The notes beneath the pieces are model-generated. The model did no database searches. It was not told the origin of the DNA and was given only the letters and a program-made list of their open reading frames with translations. A DNA stretch of 64,000 nucleotides from Leishmania martiniquensis. Taxonomy: Eukaryota; Euglenozoa; Kinetoplastea; Trypanosomatida; Trypanosomatidae. The stretch spans positions 265,001-329,000 of the forward strand of contig NC_090156.1 of the NCBI RefSeq assembly GCF_017916325.1, given 5' to 3'. Shown here in pieces: positions 9,191 through 19,296 of the stretch (position 1 is the stretch's first letter; every line of letters starts with the position of its first letter). A program made the translations under genes and the position numbers.

Positions 9191-12100
9191 ATGCCGCCTC
9201 GTATGCATCGCGGTGGTGGTGGCCAGGGCCCCGCTCCGCAGCAACAGCAGGCACTGCCTCCACAGCAGCCACAGCAGCAAGCACCACCACAGTCGCAGCA
9301 ACAGGGCTATGGCAACGGCGCAGGTGGGCCACCATCGCATCTGCACGTGTTTCACCACCACGCCGGTTACAATGACGGTGGCCGCGGTGGAGTGCCGCCA
9401 CCGCAGCACGGCGGCAACAGCGGATCGAACAACATGGTGTACGGTGGTGGCAGTGGCGGTGGGAACGCGCCGACCTCGCCGGTGTACGGCGGCGGCGGTG
9501 CTGCTTACGGCAGCAACAAAAGTAGCATTCCATCCCACATGATGTCACCGTCTCCGCACCCGCAGATGGTGGGGATGGGGAATGAGTACGCCCCCCGCAT
9601 GCAGACATCCCCCTACCCCCAACAGCAGCAGCAGCCAGGTGGGGGAGCGAGCACGCCAAACAGCATCGGCCGCCGCGTCCGCACACCTGGGCCATCGAAC
9701 ATGGGACCACCACCTCCGCAACAGCAGCAGCTGCCTCCACCCCCGCCTCAGCAGCCGTACTACAGTGGGAATCAAGGTGGGGGGATGGGCTACAACCCAA
9801 ATATGCGCGGGTCTGCCCCACCTCCGCCGCCACCACACATGGAGCCGTCACCAAGCTTCGTCAATAGCGGGCCGCAGCAGCCTCCTCCGGGAATGATGCG
9901 CGGGGACGGTGGCTATGGTCCCGATGTGGACAACAGCCCGCCGCCACAGAACAACGGCTATCGCGCGAGCCAGCCACCTCCGCCGCTGCAGCAGCATCAG
10001 CAGATGCACATGCAGTCGTCTCCTGTGCAGCAGCAGCACTATTCAGGCAACGGCGCCTACGGCGGTAGCCGCGGGATGGGCGGCGGTATGCAGAACCCCA
10101 ACATGCAGATGCAGCCGCCACCACCGCAACAGCACCTAATGGGGGGCGGCAGCAGCGCGCCTAACAGTGCTACTCGCGGGATGATGGGGCCGATGGGAGG
10201 CAACAAGCAAATGCAACAGGGACCGCTGCCCCCGCCGCAGCCGCAGCCACCAATGCCGCAGCCGTCCATGCCACCCCCACCGCAGCAGCAGCAGCAGCAG
10301 CCTGGTGTGAACAACAGTTGGGGCGCTCCGCAGCAAACGCCGGCGCACATGCAGTCAAACGCGTCTCCTCCGCCGCAGGGGCAGCCGCAGATGGGTGGCA
10401 TGCAGTACGGCGGCGGTGGCCCGGTGCCAATGGTGGGCCGTGGCCGTGTGCCTGGCGCGCGCATGGGTGGTGGCGGGATGGGCCCGATGGGTAACAACAT
10501 GGGCGCGCCACCGCCGCTGCCACAGCAGCAGCCGCGTCAGCCACCGAACATAATGGGCGGCGGTGCTAGCGGCCCACAGCAGATGCCCGGCGGCGGCAAC
10601 ATGAACCCGCCGATGATGATGCCACCACCACCACAGGGTGGGCAGGTTCCCATGATGCAGCAGGGCGGCGGTGTCCCGGGCATGTATGGTGGAGGCATGG
10701 ATACCAACATGATGGGCGGAATGGGCGGCCTACCGATGCCTGGGTACATGGACGCCGACCCGCGTGGCGATCTTGCCCCGCAGCAGACCCTTTACGAGTT
10801 CCTCATGGAGAAGCGGCTGCTGCGCAAGACAACCCTGAATACCTTCTTCCCTGAAGGCTACGACCCGAAGTGCGACAACCGCCTCACGATCGCGGTGGAC
10901 GGTAACTACATGATCACGAACCTCCGTGCGCAGCTCCAGCGTACTGACCCGCTGTGGTTCTTGCACTCCTGCCTGCCTGACTGTCTGCTATCACTTGTGC
11001 ACAAGCATGTAGAGCAGATGCGAGCGCATCACTTGGAGCCGTTGTGGGTGCTGAACGGTATTAGCATCAACGGCGATGTGGAGGCATTTCTGCCGAGCCC
11101 GGATGAGCTGCACTCGCGTGATGCAGTGTGGGCGAAGCTGAATGAGGGCATTGAGCTCCCCACGCAGGAGGAGATTACGGAGGCCTTCGAGACGTCGTCG
11201 GCCGTCGGCGAGGACGTGCTGCGGGCCATTCAGCGCTTCCTGCGCACGGAGGAGAACGTGGTCTGCGTGACGGCACCGTTCCTCAACTGGTGCCAGATGT
11301 GCACCCTACACAAGGAGGGCATCGCGCAGTTGCTGATGGGCCCTCCAGAGATGCTGATGGTGCCCTACGACGACATGAAGGTGATTGCCGAGGTGAATTT
11401 GCAGACGAGTGAGGTGGCGTACTACAACCGCGACGAGGTATTACGCGAGCTGTTCCCGCGCTACGTGACAGAGACGTCCACCGCCGCGGCCGGCGACCGC
11501 TTCCTAGATTTCGGCTTGCTCATCGCCTCCCACCCGGCCATCACGACCGCCCACGCCAGCGTGCAGCTGTCGACGCAGAGCATCTACGAGGAGCTGTCGA
11601 CGCCGCACCCGAACTTCAACACCCTTCGCGAATTCATTGACCAGTACGAGTACCCGCAGAACCAAAACGAGCGCCCCAATTTGGAGAAGCTGAAGCACTC
11701 GAAGGGCCGTACGTACATACAGTACAGCCCTGTCTTCTCCAACCAGGTGACGTCGGAGTCTTCGCTCGTGTATTTCAAGCGCGTCCTAGATCCCAGCTTG
11801 ACAAACGCGAACATGCCCAACAACCTGTCCGGCGTGTTTGGCTACCTCGTGCCGCTGTCCCTCTTCTACTTTCAGTTCACTGGCCTGCTCTCGGTTGGCC
11901 TCATGACCGCCGTCACCCAGCTCTACATCCGCGATGAGTTCCCTGTCGCGGACACGGAGGAGTACCACCATTTGCTGCACCCCCTCATGGCACTGCGTGG
12001 GCAGATCATCTCGCAGATGGTTTCTCGCATCAAGGTGGATGCGCACGGCCAGCGCCTCGGCAAGATATCGTGGGTGCGGTGGTTTGACTCGATTCTCATG

Positions 12101-13300
12101 AGCGTGCTGCCGCCCGATCGTCTCATTGTGCTAGACGAGTGGAACCTCAAGAACTCGCCGGAGCTGGCCAGCGTGCCGGACGATCAGCTGGAGAACATTG
12201 ACATGTCCATGGTGCTGTCCCTCAAGTCGTCTGTGATGTGCATCCCGGCGCCGCAGATGCCGCCGAACTTCTCTCCCCGTGATGCACCGATTCTGTACCA
12301 CGGGAAGAAGGAGACGTTCTTTGCCATTTTGCTGAAGACGTTCGACTTTGTGGGGTACTTCTCCCACTCGGCGGATCCGATGGATGGCGCTGAGTTGGCA
12401 CCGGAGCCGGTGCAGGCGATGGTGCAAGGACAGTCTGCCCCCGACGACCATAGCAACGGGGTGGAAGGTGGCAAGGGCGAGCTCGCCGACACCTCTTCGG
12501 ATCCGAACGCCGGCGAGCAGCGTGTTTTTTTCACCGCGTATCTTAGCATCTCCCTCGAGCACTGCCCACGGGAGTTCCAGTGCGCGCTGGTGCGCTTCAC
12601 CGAGCTTGTGCGCGTCAGCACCATCAACTCCATCGCGTTCACCTTCGCTGACTCCATCGAAGTGCAGCACGACGAGGATGCCGCGCTGGTCGACCCGCCA
12701 GAGGTGCTGCTGGCGACGCGCATTGCCTGCCTTGTGTCAGTCCCGTATCAGGAAAAAGTGGACGAGGAGTCTGAGTTTGAGTGGGCGCCGGTGTACAGCC
12801 GTCAGCTCTGCGCCTTCACCGTCATGTCGCGTGTCATGAACCGCAGCTTGCGAGTGCTGACGGAGGCCATCGCCGCCGCGCTGTTCCTCTCTGGATTTAG
12901 CGACTGTTCGCTGGAGGACTACGACAGCCTGACACCGCTTCTCCCCTTCGGCGATGTTCCTAGCTCACTCGGCGGGCTGCTCCTGCACTACGTCCTCGTC
13001 TTCCCGCCCGACTACGAGGCGAATTGCCAGACGCCGGAGGAGCGCTGCCGCCTGCTTGAGACGAAGTTCAAGGCGATCCCGAACATCCAGACTCAGCTGC
13101 GCCGCGTCATGGAGTTCACCTTCCACGCGCTCTATCTGCTCAACGTGTACATTCTGCGCGACCCTAGCATCGTGAGCTCGCCGGAGCTCGTTGAGACGGA
13201 CGTTGTGGCGAACGCGCTCAACCTGCTGCATGAGAAGTGGGTGCTGCACCTCGACGGGCCGGCCCCGGAGGACGTCCATGGCTATTTCCAGTTCGAGTAG
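9191..13300 (+). CDS. MKT1L: MKT1-like post-transcriptional regulator with long Q/P/G/M-rich N-terminus
   Basis: A 1369-residue protein. Residues 1 to about 525 are low-complexity, dominated by Gln, Pro, Gly, Met and Asn with several Q runs. From about 527 the sequence becomes ordinary and matches the MKT1/XPG-fold family: TLYEFLMEKRLLRK, AVDGNYMITN at 567-576, and an XPG-I-like region (FLNWCQMCTLHKEGIAQLL). The acidic cluster that binds metal in FEN1-type XPG-I motifs is not apparent there, so nuclease activity is unlikely. In T. brucei, MKT1 recruits PBP1, LSM12 and partners to mRNAs and stabilises them; the longer paralogue MKT1L sits next to MetRS and NOT1, the same order as here. The protein is probably cytoplasmic and mRNP-associated. 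The disordered head could drive granule association (inference). The start follows a clear splice acceptor. Confidence 0.85.
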   Translation: MPPRMHRGGGGQGPAPQQQQALPPQQPQQQAPPQSQQQGYGNGAGGPPSHLHVFHHHAGYNDGGRGGVPPPQHGGNSGSNNMVYGGGSGGGNAPTSPVYGGGGAAYGSNKSSIPSHMMSPSPHPQMVGMGNEYAPRMQTSPYPQQQQQPGGGASTPNSIGRRVRTPGPSNMGPPPPQQQQLPPPPPQQPYYSGNQGGGMGYNPNMRGSAPPPPPPHMEPSPSFVNSGPQQPPPGMMRGDGGYGPDVDNSPPPQNNGYRASQPPPPLQQHQQMHMQSSPVQQQHYSGNGAYGGSRGMGGGMQNPNMQMQPPPPQQHLMGGGSSAPNSATRGMMGPMGGNKQMQQGPLPPPQPQPPMPQPSMPPPPQQQQQQPGVNNSWGAPQQTPAHMQSNASPPPQGQPQMGGMQYGGGGPVPMVGRGRVPGARMGGGGMGPMGNNMGAPPPLPQQQPRQPPNIMGGGASGPQQMPGGGNMNPPMMMPPPPQGGQVPMMQQGGGVPGMYGGGMDTNMMGGMGGLPMPGYMDADPRGDLAPQQTLYEFLMEKRLLRKTTLNTFFPEGYDPKCDNRLTIAVDGNYMITNLRAQLQRTDPLWFLHSCLPDCLLSLVHKHVEQMRAHHLEPLWVLNGISINGDVEAFLPSPDELHSRDAVWAKLNEGIELPTQEEITEAFETSSAVGEDVLRAIQRFLRTEENVVCVTAPFLNWCQMCTLHKEGIAQLLMGPPEMLMVPYDDMKVIAEVNLQTSEVAYYNRDEVLRELFPRYVTETSTAAAGDRFLDFGLLIASHPAITTAHASVQLSTQSIYEELSTPHPNFNTLREFIDQYEYPQNQNERPNLEKLKHSKGRTYIQYSPVFSNQVTSESSLVYFKRVLDPSLTNANMPNNLSGVFGYLVPLSLFYFQFTGLLSVGLMTAVTQLYIRDEFPVADTEEYHHLLHPLMALRGQIISQMVSRIKVDAHGQRLGKISWVRWFDSILMSVLPPDRLIVLDEWNLKNSPELASVPDDQLENIDMSMVLSLKSSVMCIPAPQMPPNFSPRDAPILYHGKKETFFAILLKTFDFVGYFSHSADPMDGAELAPEPVQAMVQGQSAPDDHSNGVEGGKGELADTSSDPNAGEQRVFFTAYLSISLEHCPREFQCALVRFTELVRVSTINSIAFTFADSIEVQHDEDAALVDPPEVLLATRIACLVSVPYQEKVDEESEFEWAPVYSRQLCAFTVMSRVMNRSLRVLTEAIAAALFLSGFSDCSLEDYDSLTPLLPFGDVPSSLGGLLLHYVLVFPPDYEANCQTPEERCRLLETKFKAIPNIQTQLRRVMEFTFHALYLLNVYILRDPSIVSSPELVETDVVANALNLLHEKWVLHLDGPAPEDVHGYFQFE

Positions 13301-16229
13301 AGGGAGAGGAAAAGGGCAGTACGGGGGTGGCGCTGTCATAAGCTTTCGTCGTGGGTTGGTGGCGGTGATCTCGGTATAGCGACTCTTCCCTCCCCCCTCG
13401 CGAGGCGAGGCGGAGGGAAAAGATGGGTAGAGCGCAGGGGGGAGAGAGAGGAGGAGGGGGCAAGGGTGGACTAATGGGTGGGTGGGGGCCAAGCGACTGT
13501 TAGAGAAGGGGGAGAGGACGCTATCGTGGTTCCTCCTTCTCCCCCTCCCCCTCTATGCGTCCACTCTCTGCCCATGAGTGCCGCAGCTGCTGTAAACGTT
13601 CCTCCCTCTCTCTGTCTGTCTGTCTGGTTATCTTTCGTGGGAGGTGTTTTTAGATCTCTCCATAGGGCAGCTTGCACATGTGTATGTGTACACGCGAGTT
13701 TGGGGTAAAGGTAAAACGTCAGCGTCGACGTTCTTCTTTTGGGCGGTCACGTACGTCGTCGCTGGACTCACCCCCCTCCCTTCACCCCCCCCACTCACCG
13801 TTACACAGGCACCACGTGCAAGGCTGTGTGCCTCTTGCTTTATCTGTTGGCCTTTTCTTTTTTAGTTTGCGCCGAAGACTTTCTTCCCGTCGCGCCCCCT
13901 CCCCTCTCCCCACACCTGCGCTCTCCCTCGTTTCTTCCGTCTCTCCCTCGCCCCACTGCATTTTTCTCTCCCTCTTTGAGTGAGTCAACTCTGGACACGA
14001 CTGCTTTTTCTTCTCTGGTCCCCCCTACTACTCTCTCTTTTCTTTGTTTTCCTCGACAGCCGCCGCAAATGGGAGGAGAGGAGCGTCGGCGCGAGAGCGC
14101 TGCTGTGTAGAGGAACAGTGGCAGCGGTGGTTGCTTCTCCAGCCACCGTCGCTAAAGCTACTGCTGCCCAATAGCCCTCCTCCCACCTCCCCCACTGCGC
14201 AGCACTCACCCATGTAACGGATGGGCTTTGACTCCTCCACTCCTTGAGGAGGCGACGTGAGCACGGCTAAAAAAGAAAATCTTCGGAAAAAAGCGTCCTT
14301 GCGCCGTTTTTTTTTGTGTTTGTATGTATGCATTGTGTGCGTGTGTGGGTGGGTAGTGCGATCGAGGCATGGGGATAAGGGGAGAGGGGAGGGGGAGGGG
14401 GAAGGGGGACGATTTGGCGACGAACGAGCTGATGGGGCTCTCTTCATCTTTTTTTGCTCTTTCGATGACTCGCGCCATTTTGTATATCCTCCCTCCTCCT
14501 CCTCCCTATTTGGGATTTAGCGGGCTGCCCTGCGCTCCGGGTGTTCTTTCCATCTTCTTTTTCCGTGTTGTTTCGACTCTGTTGTCTGATGTGACCTGAT
14601 GTGGCGCTCAGTGTGCTCGCACCCCCTCTACCGCGCACTTTGCTCGAAATTGTACGGTGCGTGGGGTATACATGGCGGATGGGTGGCGGTGCCTTGGAAG
14701 CGGCCTTCTGTGTGTGTGTGTGTGCCTGTGCGTGTAGGATGGCCGATCATTGTGTGCTTGGATGCCTCTCTTTTTTTCTCGTATCGTTTTAGCTGTAGCT
14801 GAGCTTGGGCTTGGCGTAGCGTTCGCGTTCCCCCTCCCCGGTCAGTGCGCAGGCGTGTGCCGGACGAGAGTGGTGGCGGTAGGTGGTGAAGAGGGGGAGA
14901 GGGAAGGGGGGAGAGCGCAAAGCTACCACGCGGTGGGGCTTGGGTGGTGGTGGTGGTGGTCCACAAGAGAGTGTGTGTGTGTGCGGAAGTGGGAAAAAAG
15001 GCAAGAGGGGAGGGGGGCTTGGAGAAGCGTCGGCGGCAAGTGCACGTGTATTCCTTCCTCCCCGCCAACCCCTCCCCCTTCTCGTTGCGTTCTCTCTGTC
15101 GAGCAATGAGGTCAGCGAGGGCGATGCCTGCAAACAAAGAGTGTGTTGCTTCACCACCACCACTATTTGCTCTTTACCCTTTCCACCAAAACTTCGCGTT
15201 TCATAACGCCGACGGAGGGAGAGGGAGACTCTGTGCGCGTGTGCGCACGAACATCTTCCCCCTTCTTTCCGCCGCCTCGGCCATTCTCTCTCTCAGGGAC
15301 TGTTATGCGTGCGTGTTTTATTTTCGTGCAAATTTTTTTTGGTGTAGGTTCTTTGCTTATCGCCGCTGTGACGGTGCTGTTTGGTGGATTCCTTTGTCCG
15401 TATGTTTCTCTTCTCGTCCGTGCTCGGCTGCTGCGCTGTTGTTGTCTCCCGCCTTTTTCTTGGCTTCTTTCGTTCGCTCCTGTTTCTCTCCTCCTCGTCC
15501 TTGTGTTGGATCCTTGTGTGTGTGTGTATCTGCCGCTCTGGTGTTGCTCTTGTATTGGACTGTCGCCATTCGCCGTCCTTCAAGCGCGATGTTCTACAGT
15601 AACGCCTCTTTTCCTCTTGTGGCTGCCGCGTGACTCTCTGAGGTCTCTCTCTCTGTGTATGTCTCTGTGTGTGCGTTTCTCTGTCTTCCCACGTATCCGT
15701 GTAAGTGCGCCTGAAATGCATTGACTTGAACGTCTCTGCGTCTCCCTCCCTCTCCTTCCCCTTCCCGCACTCTTTCTCTTTGCGCGCTTCTGAGTTGGTA
15801 AGTTTCACTCATTACGGTTGTGTCTGTGCGTTTTTTTCTCGCGTTGTTATTCTCTCGGCCTATGCCTGCCTGCGTGCGTGCGTCTCTGTCTCTCTCTCTG
15901 TGTGTGTGTGTGCTCGTGCGACTAGCGCGAAGGAGGAAGGGCTCACGGTGACCTTTCGTCGACGGGGCGGAAGGGGAGGAGGGGAGGAAGGGGGTCTCAA
16001 CCCCCCTCTTTGTTTTTTTCACTTCGCTTCGCTTCTTTGCCATTTTTTCCCCTTTTCTTTCATGTCCCCCCCTCTCTCTTCTCTGTTGTCTTCCCGCTTC
16101 TTTTGTTTTGGTATCCTTTTCGCACCCCCTTTAGTGTACGCTCACTTTTGTGTGTGCGTTTTCGGTTCTGTGTCGTTTGTGTGTCCGTTTCCGCGCTCTC
16201 GCTCGCTCGCTCGCCCGTGTGTATCAGCT

Positions 16230-16290
16230 GGCGCAAGTGTGTACGTGTGTGTGTCTGTATGTGTGTGTGTCTGTATGTGTGTGTGTGCGC
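16230..16290. repeat. TG-rich microsatellite with higher-order unit
   Basis: Runs of GTGTGTGT are separated by CTGTAT at a regular interval of about 18 bases, giving a compound repeat within the gene-free region. Confidence 0.6.
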
Positions 16291-16984
16291 GCCTTCACTG
16301 GCATCGCCCTTCTCTCTGTCACCCATTTGCTTTCCTATTTTCTTCGCCGCTACATCCTCCTCACCCTATCCACTCGTAAATACACCCACCCACTCACCCA
16401 CCCACACAGACACACCAACGTACGAAGGGAGGATGAAATGAGGAGCTGCGATAACATCGCTGTGTGTGCCCCCCATCCCCCATCCTCTCCCCATCCCCCT
16501 CCGAAAGAAAAAAACACATAATAATAGGATGGAGGGGCACTTGTGTCTGAACACTGAACGTCCGTGCTCACACGAACCATTGCCTCAGTGTTGCTCCAGC
16601 TCGTCCTTTCCCCAGTGCTCACATAGACATCAGCTCCCCCCTCCCCCTCCACACACATACACATACACAGAGGGACGGGCACATGAGCGTTTTCATTAGC
16701 GTATTCTTCTCGAATGGGACTCTCTTCACTTCGCTCTCTCCGCGCTGCCTGTGTGTGTGAGCGCACTCCTTTCACCCCTCTCCCCTCCTGCGCTGTGTTT
16801 GTGTGTGTGTGTGTGGCACATTTCTGATCGCACTCCGTCTGTCGTCTTTTCTCTCTTTTTTTTTTACTGTCCTCTGTGTTGTCTCTGAGCGGCCACCCCC
16901 TCTCCTCCCTTCCTCCGGATGACAGGAGAAAGGGGAGAGGGAGGGAGGGAGGGGGAAGGTGGAGAAGACACACTTCCTGCTCAC

Positions 16985-17520
16985 GTGACATCTTACAGGA
17001 AGTGGGGCCCAGTGCCCCTCTCTCCCTGTGAGAGGGAGACCCGGCAGCCCTCCCCCCTTCCCCCCTATCGCCCTGCTCGATTCCGAACCACCTCTGGTGG
17101 ATGGACAACAGGGTCAAGTGCCCACGCTGTGGGGACCGCGAGCAATCTATCGCCACAGATGCCGGCTGCCTGGTCGTGGGTGGCGTAGGACTGGAGTGGC
17201 ATGCACCCGTGGGCGCGCCTGCACCATTCGTGCGGTAGGCGGAGCGTCAACGTGAGCCTATCCCACTCGGCTCTCGCGCTTGCGTACGGTGGCAAAGAGC
17301 TTCCCCTCCTCCCCCTCCTCCCCCTCCTCCCCTCCTCCCCTCCTCCCCCTCCTCCCAAGGGAATGCAGTGCGTGGGAGTGGGCATTTATAGGAGCGGGCT
17401 TGAGGCAATCTGCGAAGGAGGCGGGGGATGGGGCAGGGGGCGGCGCATCGCGGACTGAGCCGGCGCCTTGCTGTGCTATGCGAGTCCAACCGGTGCTTTG
17501 CACCACGAGGTGATGGGGCC
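16985..17520 (+). mobile_element. Possible degenerate SIDER-like retroposon remnant (copy B)
   Basis: About 530 bp of non-repetitive GC-rich sequence in an otherwise simple-sequence desert, interrupted by a C-rich minisatellite at 17301-17356. Its first 250 bp share ordered motifs with 6708-7010. Size, degeneracy and the presumed 3' UTR location fit a Leishmania SIDER element, but I cannot confirm its diagnostic signature by eye. A diverged non-mobile duplication is the alternative. Confidence 0.4.
17301..17356. repeat. CCTCCTCCCC-type minisatellite
   Basis: Imperfect tandem C-rich units of 5-9 bases on the + strand. The complementary strand is a G-rich run with many GGAGGGG tracts, so it could form a G-quadruplex on the minus strand. 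Confidence 0.7.
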
Positions 17521-17949
17521 CGTGTGTGTACGTGTGTGTGTGTGGGGCCACGACGGGGTCGGGCAGGAGTGATGGCAGCGAGTGGACTCGCGTGGAGAGC
17601 AGTTTTTTTTTTTATTGGAGGGTCTCTCTCTCTTTACTCCTGTTTAGTGTCTGTTGTCACGTGAAGGCTGTGCGTTGTCGTGTGCTTGTCGGTGCTGCCA
17701 CCTCATTTTTTTTTCCCTTTTCGTGTGCCTGTTGCTGCTGTTGGCCCGCTTGCTGTTGCTGTCGTACACACTCTCTCCCCCTCCTCTTCCTTCTCATCCG
17801 TCAAAGGCCGCGCATCTCGTCATCGGTGACGGATGCGGTTTTGGTGCTCCTTCTTCACCGTCGCCATGTCTCTCTTCTCTCGCTCTCTCTCTTGTTAGTC
17901 GGTGTGGTCGCTGTTGTCTGTTCTTTTCGTCTCGTGGTGGACATGGCTC

Positions 17950-17967
17950 ATATATATATATATATAT
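17950..17967. repeat. (TA)n microsatellite
   Basis: An uninterrupted alternating TA tract of about 18 bases in the gene-free region. Confidence 0.8.
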
Positions 17968-19116
17968 GCTGTCCCCTCGCCTTTGCCCTGTGTAGGCTCC
18001 ACTTTTTTTTCGTTTCTGCGTGTTGTATGATGCTCTCGGAAGAGTACCGGTGTCTGCCTGTGTGCGCGTGCGTGGTGCCCTCCTCTCCCTTTTCAGGTTG
18101 TGTTGGTTCATGTGAATTGCTTCGTATGTCTCTCTGTCTGTGTATGTGTGTGCGCTGCGTATACCGTTGCCATTTGTGGCTCTGCAGGAATGTGTGTGTG
18201 TGTCTGTGGGTTGTGGGGTGTGGGGTTGGGGGGGAAGAAGAGGAGGAGGAGGAGGGGGGCGGTAGGCCAGGGAAGGATCGTGTCTGAAACACTTCCGGGG
18301 AGCAAGGAAAGGCATGCGCGTCTTGCTCGCATCCTCTCCTCCCTCCCCCCTCCCTCCCCGTGCCGTTTGTCTCTTTCGCTGCGTGTGCGTCTCTCTCTGT
18401 GATGATGTTTAAGTGCCGTCGCCCCATTTTCGTTCCTATTTCCTTCAGCCCGTCAAAGACACCCAACCGCACCATCGCCTTCTCTGACTCACTCGATTTC
18501 GCGCGCGCTCTCTCTCACGCATGCATGCGTGAGCCGATGAGCAAACAGGCCCCACGCCATGCGTCGCCAAGGGTGGGGGATGACTTGAGGGGGAAAGGGG
18601 CGGTAGAGAGGCAGAGAGAGCGGTAATGCAGGAGGGCGAAAGAAGGGGAGAGGGAGGACGACGGAGGCTCGTGCTTGGGTGCAGGTGGCCGTATCGATCT
18701 TCGGGTGTGCACCAACGGACGGGCAGACGCGGAACCGAGCAACCGCCCAGCACAGTGCCCACGCCCACACCCACACCAGCACACCACTAATGCGTGTGAG
18801 TCCGGCTCGCTTTCGGCCTTTCCTCTTTCGCGCTACTGCCCTCCTTACCTTTCCGCTTTGTCTCTTCCACGTGCTCGCCTTCTCCGCCCATAACCTATGC
18901 GTGTGCGTGTTATCCGTCGTTACTGCTGCGCTTCTATCCATCCTCTGCCGCCCTTCTGCCGCTTCTCTTTCCTTACGCTGTGGCACATACGCACACACGC
19001 GCGCCTCATCCAACATTTCCCCTCTCTCACGATCTCTCTCCTCTTCACAAAAGTGGCAGCATCATCGGCCGCGACGGCCACCAGCCCCCCTCCTCCCCCT
19101 CCTCCTCCACACAAAC

Positions 19117-19202
19117 ACACTTTTTTATTTTCCCTTCGTTGTGCTCTGCGTTGTTTCGTACGCGCTTGTTGGTGCGCTCTGTATCCGTTTGCGTTACTGT
19201 AG
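19117..19202 (+). promoter_or_regulatory. Polypyrimidine tract and spliced-leader acceptor for the kinase gene
   Basis: T/C-rich sequence near 19120-19165 leads to a TGT-AG at 19201-19202. The leader to the ATG at 19297 would be about 95 nt without an upstream ATG. Confidence 0.4.
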
Positions 19203-19296
19203 ACGCGGCGCGCGCCCGTGCACGCGCTCCCGCACGAGTAGGCAGGCAAGTGCATCGACCGCACTCCTCTGTCTGACCTCCACCACGCCGTCTCCC

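Larger units (their letters stand above)
13301..19296 (+). other. Six-kilobase region without a supported gene
   Basis: All long ORFs here translate pyrimidine-rich simple sequence (Ser, Pro, Cys, Val, His/Thr runs) with no typical domain. The + strand is T/C- and TG-rich almost throughout. It contains TG microsatellites (for example 16230-16290), a (TA)n run at 17950-17967, a C-rich minisatellite at 17301-17356 and a GC-rich segment at about 16985-17520 resembling 6708-7010. It may be the 3' UTR of the MKT1-like gene plus the leader of the kinase gene. Confidence 0.65.

Noticed and set aside
18679..19296. 206-residue N-terminal extension of the kinase
   Set aside because: The codons encode low-complexity sequence from simple repeats, and the likely spliced-leader site at 19202 removes it.
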